Origin: Mimachlamys varia
Lineage: Eukaryota > Mollusca > Bivalvia > Pectinida > Pectinidae
Reading direction: 5' to 3'
DNA: 64,000 bases
NCBI GenBank assembly: GCA_947623455.1
Contig: OX392538.1
Coordinates: 2,852,001 to 2,916,000, forward strand
The notes beneath the pieces were generated by a model. It ran no database searches, was not told the DNA's origin, and was given only the letters and a program-made list of their open reading frames with translations. Positions 58,784 to 64,000 of the stretch are shown here, one piece after another (position 1 is the stretch's first letter; each line of letters starts with the position of its first letter). The position numbers were made by a program, and so were the translations under genes.

Positions 58784-58975
58784 CATATGGATCTGACCCT
58801 TATGCTTTAACATTAGTTTACATTCCCACCTTCTTGCCCCTAGCATCACTGAAGAGTCCTAGGAGGACGAAACAGCTGTATGATGCAGTTTAATCATTTT
58901 TTTCGGCATACTGTATCTATTACTAAATTTAAAAGGTTCAGCATATGTGTGTGTACCGTCATCTTTGCTATAGCA
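58784..58975 (+). mobile_element. Retrozyme monomer fragment with intact ribozyme
   Basis: Upstream body (TGACCCTTATGCTTTAACAT, then CATTCCCACCTTCTTGCCCC) matches the - strand of the dimer at 3520-4312. The hammerhead is at 58843-58886, followed by TTTTTTTCGGCATACTGTAT and the end GTACCGTCATCTTT. About 190 of the 401 bp are present. Confidence 0.75.
58843..58886 (+). ncRNA. Hammerhead ribozyme, fully conserved (copy E)
   Basis: Stem I GCATCA pairs perfectly with TGATGC; core CTGAAGA; stem II GTCC/GGAC around TAGGA; GAAA box; stem III from the self-complementary ACAGCTGT; cleavage triplet GTA with the predicted cut after 58880. Every invariant hammerhead position is satisfied. It is type I (open at stem I) with a minimal stem III, so activity is expected mainly in dimeric RNA. 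Confidence 0.88.
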
Positions 58976-59542
58976 GTGGATGGCTTGTTGTACTACGATG
59001 GATTGATGTAATCAGCATATGGCTTGACTATTCACTATATATCTTGATGTTTTCAATATTTAATATGACGTATCCACCGTATGGTTTGATGTATTCACTA
59101 TTTAATTCCATCTATTAAGTATCTGATTTGATTTATTCATGTTATTATTTGATGTATTCATTATATGATTTGATGTATTCACTATATGATTCGATGAATT
59201 CATAATATGATTTGATTATTAACTATGATTTTATGTATTCACTATATTATTTGATGTATTCATTATATTATTTGATTTTTCCGTATATGATTTTATGTAT
59301 TCAATATTATATATGATTCGATGAATTCATAATATGATTTTATGTATTCACTATATCATTTGATGTATTGGCTATATCATTTGATGTATTCCGTTGATTA
59401 TTTTATTTATTCAGTATATGACTATGTATTCACTATATGATATAATGTATCCAGTACATCTTTCGATGAATTAAATTTATGATTTGATGAATTCATTATA
59501 GGAGTTGAAGTATTCATTATATGATTTGATGTATTCACTTAT
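58976..59542. repeat. Degenerate 21-bp minisatellite block
   Basis: Diverged units (ATATGATTTGATGTATTCAC and variants such as GATTCGATGAATTCATAATA) fill the gap between the retrozyme fragment and the next RT copy. Confidence 0.65.
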
Positions 59543-60388
59543 ACCGAATACCGAAGCGTTATCAAAATCATAATCCGAACTCGAAATCGATTAAACCAGG
59601 GGCAAAATATGAACAAAGGAAAGATTTACATGGTGACCTTTGTTAAAGTACAAGGGAATAAGACCAGGTGTTCCGGAAGAGTAAGCGTCTTCTGCTTCAT
59701 CGACGACACACGTGTCATGTAAATCTTTTTCACATCCAAGTAAACACCAAGTTATCTAAATGAGAACCGAGGCATCATTGTCAATAACAAGAAGTAAACA
59801 CACTAATGAACATACTCAAAAACGTTCATCTTCATATCAATTAAAGATACAAAATATTTCCCAATGAGACAAAAATGGCGACCATAAAATTGCCCATAGT
59901 TCTGATCAACTTGCATCTCTCGAATCCTTGTGTTATTAGTTTGTTTGTCAGCAGTCGACATTGATCACGAAAATCACGATATTTAGAGCAAACCCTTGAA
60001 TATCGAATCAACAGCGATATGTAAACAAAATAGGTTTGAGAAGCAGGGATGCAACTATCAAGAAATAGAAAGTTCACGATCGGAAAATTAAAATCATCAC
60101 GTTTATCGTATAGCTTAGTAGTAAGCTGTCCATGTTGGTCGTAGTTTAAGTAGAGATCGAGGAAGCAGTTGATGTAGAAGAGTATGTTGTGTCCTTTATT
60201 TCAAGTTCAGAAGGGTATATACGATCGACGTGGTCAGCAAACTTCTTGTTGTTTATAGACAACACATCGTCGATATATCTGAAAGTGAAATTAAAAGATT
60301 TGGCAAGGTTTTTGTTTCCTGTCCTGATTAGCTCTTCCAAAAATCCTGCCTCGTTCGAAAACAAAAACAAGTCAGCTAAGAGTGGAAA
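59543..60388 (-). pseudogene. Penelope-like RT C-terminal part and tail, inverted
   Basis: On the - strand: LLADLFLFSNEAGFLEEL, FRYIDDVLSINNKKFADHV, YPSELEIKDTT, NFLFLDSCIPASQTY, SRVCSKYRDFRDQCRLLT, then the tail to AATACCGAAGCGTTATCA (terminus, inverted). Frame breaks occur near 60150 and 59845. Truncated just after the GIPMG region, at 60388; minisatellite follows on both sides. Confidence 0.75.
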
Positions 60389-60399
60389 TAGGGTTATAT

Positions 60400-60960
60400 A
60401 CTGTATATGATTTGCTGAATTCACTCTATGATTTGATGAATTCACAATTAAGAATTGATGTATTCCGTATATGATTTGATGTATTCACTATATAATTTGA
60501 TGTATTCCGTATATAATTTGATGTATTCCGTATATAATTTGATGTATTCACTATATAATTTGATGTATTCACTATATAATTTGATGTATTCCGTATATAA
60601 TTTGATGTATTCCGTATATACTTTGATGTATTCCGTATAAATTTGATGTATTCCGTATATAATTTGATGTATTCCGTATATAATTTGATGTATTCCGTAT
60701 ATAATTTGATGTATTCCGTATATAATTTGATGTATTCACTATATAATGTGATGTATTCCGTATATAATTTGATGTATTCACTATATAATTTGATGTATTC
60801 ACAATATAATTTGATGTATTCACTATATAATGTGATGTATTCCGTATATAATTTGATGTATTCACTATATAATGTGATGTATTCCGTATATAATTTGATG
60901 TATTCACTATATAATGTGATGTATTCCGTATATAATTTGATGTATTCCGTGATGTATTCC
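60400..60960. repeat. 21-bp minisatellite, about 24 copies
   Basis: Unit GATGTATTCCGTATATAATTT, with variants CACTATATAA and AATGTGATG. The period is a multiple of three and lacks stops in several frames, which makes open frames on both strands (up to 181 codons) that I regard as spurious. Confidence 0.9.
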
Positions 60961-62425
60961 GTATTTAACAATTATTGCATGGCACTGAGGGTAATATGAG
61001 AGTGTTTGGACTGGCCATGGACGGCCATCGATCAAATATGTTTGAGATAACAAGCTCCTTAAAAGAACAGCGATGTTTGTATGAAACGCAGTCACCATCG
61101 CTCGAAACTGGCTCGATTGTACGTAAATTTTGGTATTTGGTCGTATCTGTGAAGAAAATAAAGTCTTATTCTTCTCAGGCTTCGGATTGGAGAGCTACAT
61201 ACTATCTGGTGGACGGCCTAAGTCATCTATTGAGGTTGTTTTAGCATTAATTGTAGTCTTCATGATATCAATCAAGAACACGATAACAAGTAATTGTATT
61301 GGTGTGCATTTTATCTGTGTGTATATTGTATTTTTATGACTCCCCATGCTGCTCTTGAAAACTTATCAATATTGGTATATATGATATTATAATTTACGTG
61401 ATGCTTTGTTCGACTACAACCAGCTGTGAACTAAGCGGTTTTAATTTGCTAATACAGGCAGGTATGTCTCTTGTGACAATCTAGATGGTAAAATATGATA
61501 CCATAAACACAAATGTACATTAGATCGGGGATGATGTGCTCATAAACATGTCAAGGAATTCTAACATAAAGCCAAGGGCTCTTAATATCGAACCCGAAAC
61601 TAGGGCATTATACTAATTATCAATTTTTAGAAAACATTACATGCCATTAAATCATTTTAATCGTTGTTTTGTGACATAAACTGAAATTAAAAAGTATAGA
61701 GAAATTGGAGTATTAACTTCAAAATATGAATGTGTTTCTTAGAAATTTATAACCACTGTTTTAGAACATGCAGGTTTTGTTGAAGACACCAGGAACATTG
61801 TATATGTTTGCTATTAGCTAAAACCCATACGGCCACAAGATTGAGGTGTTATTTTTATCAATTATATTTCGTGAAAATATTTCATTTTGTTACTTTAAAG
61901 GAGTAGAATACTGCCAATAATGGATTCTTGTTATAATTTGCACGATATGATCTTGTCTGTATTATTTTTTGGAGTACAGCTGCAGAAACCAGAATTTGCT
62001 GACGTTGTTTTGTGATTTACAGTAGTTGAAACTAAAAATGCTTAGATTCAAGATATACGTTTCTCTTACAGAAAAAAAACGCAAACCGCTAGGTAATATT
62101 TATATTTCGGAGAGTAAACAATGTTCGAAATGTTTAATGACAATAATAATGGCACATGCGTTTATTAGGTAGATAATCCCAAAAGTAAACTACCATACGA
62201 TGTATCATCCTTAACAACCAGCAGTACGACCTACTGTATGCGGGAGAGTGCGGGTGTAGAGAGGCCGTAAATACTATATTTAAAGCTAGTCTTCCATCTG
62301 TGCTGCTTCCACAGGATGTGCTATTATCACCTGTCGATGTGGACCCTTAAGTGTCGTTGGAAGACTTTTGGTTCTGTCCCCTAGTCGGGATATACCAGAG
62401 TCTTAAACAATCAAAGCTGCGATTT
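60961..62425. other. Intergenic, no gene recognised
   Basis: Open frames at 60975-61244 and 61130-61339 overlap in different frames and have no motif. Confidence 0.4.
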
Positions 62426-62429
62426 CCTG

Positions 62430-62685
62430 CTTGACGCTGAGAGTTATGGGAGTGGAATGACCGATTCACCCGTTGTCAGTATAATGTAACCGGGCGGGCT
62501 GTTCTGCTGGGGGCTTTCGCCAGTATACTTCAGTACGGTAGCACTTCAAATTGGCAAAAGATCCGGCCTATCGGACGGAGGCTTACACGAACATACGGAA
62601 GCCTCTCAAATACACACGCATTCACAAATACTTGCTTATCCTCAAATGACCCCAGCTGTTAATAGGACGTAAAAAATCAAACCAA
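62430..62685 (-). repeat. Dispersed repeat family R1, inverted copy
   Basis: GGAATGACCGATTCACCCGT, CACTTCAAATTGGCAAAAGA and the end GCTGTTAATAGGACGTAAA match the 6308-6545 copy in reverse. Confidence 0.65.
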
Positions 62686-64000
62686 ACTAATCTTTAATAT
62701 AATTCACCTAACGTGTTCATCTTTTCTCAATAAAGCTTGTATTACCTTTCTACAGGCTTACGGTTCTAAAGACAAATAATATAAAGGAATGACCATCACC
62801 ATAGGGAATATTAAAGATTCGGGACAAACACAAGTATTGCATTATATTGAACTGTTTGAACTCGCCATCGACAGATTCTTAAACTATTTGATGACAAATC
62901 TAATAAGTATAATGTTGGTTATTACATAACAAATGTTTCATAACGGAAATATTGCTGACTTAACAGGTGTTTAACAAACAAAATTACGATTTGCTGTAAA
63001 CTAGTTTATCGACAAACTAACTATATAGACGTAACAACTCGCAATAGGAAGTTTGTAAATAAACTATTGTATTTAAATGCTTTGGCAAAAACGTGAAAAG
63101 AGGATGGAGCAAGATGATATCGAAAGGGTTCCTACTTGGGAGCATTAATTCGATGTATTCAACCTCCATGAGAAGCAAATGTAGTCGTACCGGTTGAACT
63201 GAACATGACAGTAGTATCTTACCTTGAATTCTAGTAGACAGTCCTTTCTGTAAAAACATCCGACACATTTTATTTGCCGTTAAATACTTTTATAGGAATT
63301 TGTTAAGTAGCTGCTTGCGTTAACAAGTTTATGGTTGTTGCTGGGTATAGATATCATTTTCGGAAAAGAGGACACTGCTTTTTCATAGATCAATAAGAAC
63401 GTTGATGCGAATTAATTTTCCTCATATAGTTCTATAGTGCTCAATTGTCGACATAATAGAATGTTACCCATCCCCAAACTCAGAACTCTTTACAATAGAC
63501 AGAAATACATTGTATACACATTTATAGACCTCTATATATGTAATCGTTAAAGCTGCTTACCAAAAACCTAAACAAAACCTAACCTGACAGAATAGAATGT
63601 TGTTACAGGAATCAAATACATGTGGAATTTGAAAAGTAATTGTGAAACTCCGATATTAAAAAAAATTATTTTGATCTTGCAAATCGCTAGGACTACCCCT
63701 TGTTGGAATTATTCGCGTTATGTTTGTGCAATATTGTGTTTCGTTTCCCTGTTACATCACATTACTACTCGCTATTTAAATCATTCATTATGTGAAATTC
63801 GCCAGAATTGAAGACCCCAAGATTGTTTTGGTGGCCAAATATGAACCGTTAGCTTTCCTTTCCTCTTGAAATGTTTTGTTGGAATGAAATCGACATTGAA
63901 TATATAGACTAGATACACATGTATGCATTCTTTCGATACTTGTTATCATGGTCAAATAATCATGTAAACATGATAACGTTAGTCAACAAAGCTTTTTGAT
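62686..64000. other. Intergenic, no gene recognised
   Basis: Short open frames only (for example 63017-63268 on the - strand and 63620-63811), without recognised content. Confidence 0.4.

Noticed and set aside
60426..60971. 181-codon open frame on the - strand and matching + strand frames
   Set aside because: Produced by the 21-bp minisatellite, whose period is a multiple of three and lacks stops.

Overview
The window looks like nuclear DNA of a lophotrochozoan, most likely a bivalve mollusc. It is AT-rich and gene-poor, has spliced genes and no bacterial gene arrangement, and is packed with repeat types known from bivalves: a fragmented Penelope-like reverse transcriptase family, a tandem-cored Helentron/pearl-like element, tRNA-derived SINE sequence and several MITE families. 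The species cannot be told from this sequence alone.

Two host genes stand out. On the + strand, about 15411-19154, is a spliced gene whose large exon encodes about 51 copies of an acidic 18-residue repeat; one lysine codon in the array has become a stop. On the - strand, 35412-36659, is a complete rhodopsin-type GPCR of 415 residues, with an excellent splice acceptor just before its start codon. It lies between three different minisatellites.

The rest is mostly mobile DNA. At least fifteen 5'-truncated or broken copies of one Penelope-like RT family lie on both strands and share a common 3' end. The largest, 8525-10140, carries most of the RT domain across frameshifts. One complete Tc1 element (20203-21703) has an open transposase, a DD34E triad and perfect 25-bp inverted repeats. 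A dead mariner lies at 55836-56660. Non-autonomous DNA elements include a ~390-bp MULE-like family (9-10 bp target duplications), a 1.6-kb TTAA element, a 383-bp TTAA-like MITE and a Harbinger-like MITE nested in an RT tail.

The most interesting system is a hammerhead-ribozyme repeat family of retrozyme type. It forms a tandem ~401-bp dimer on the - strand (3520-4312) with two decayed ribozymes. Monomer fragments at 32670-32710 and 58843-58886 keep a complete hammerhead core, and a further fragment is inserted inside an RT copy at 2750-2817. Retrozymes are thought to be mobilised by Penelope-like RTs, and both partners occur here. A second theme is the association of RT copies with minisatellites: one copy has given rise to a 33-bp minisatellite from its own coding end (43772-44035), and three others are bracketed on both sides by the same short tandem repeat.
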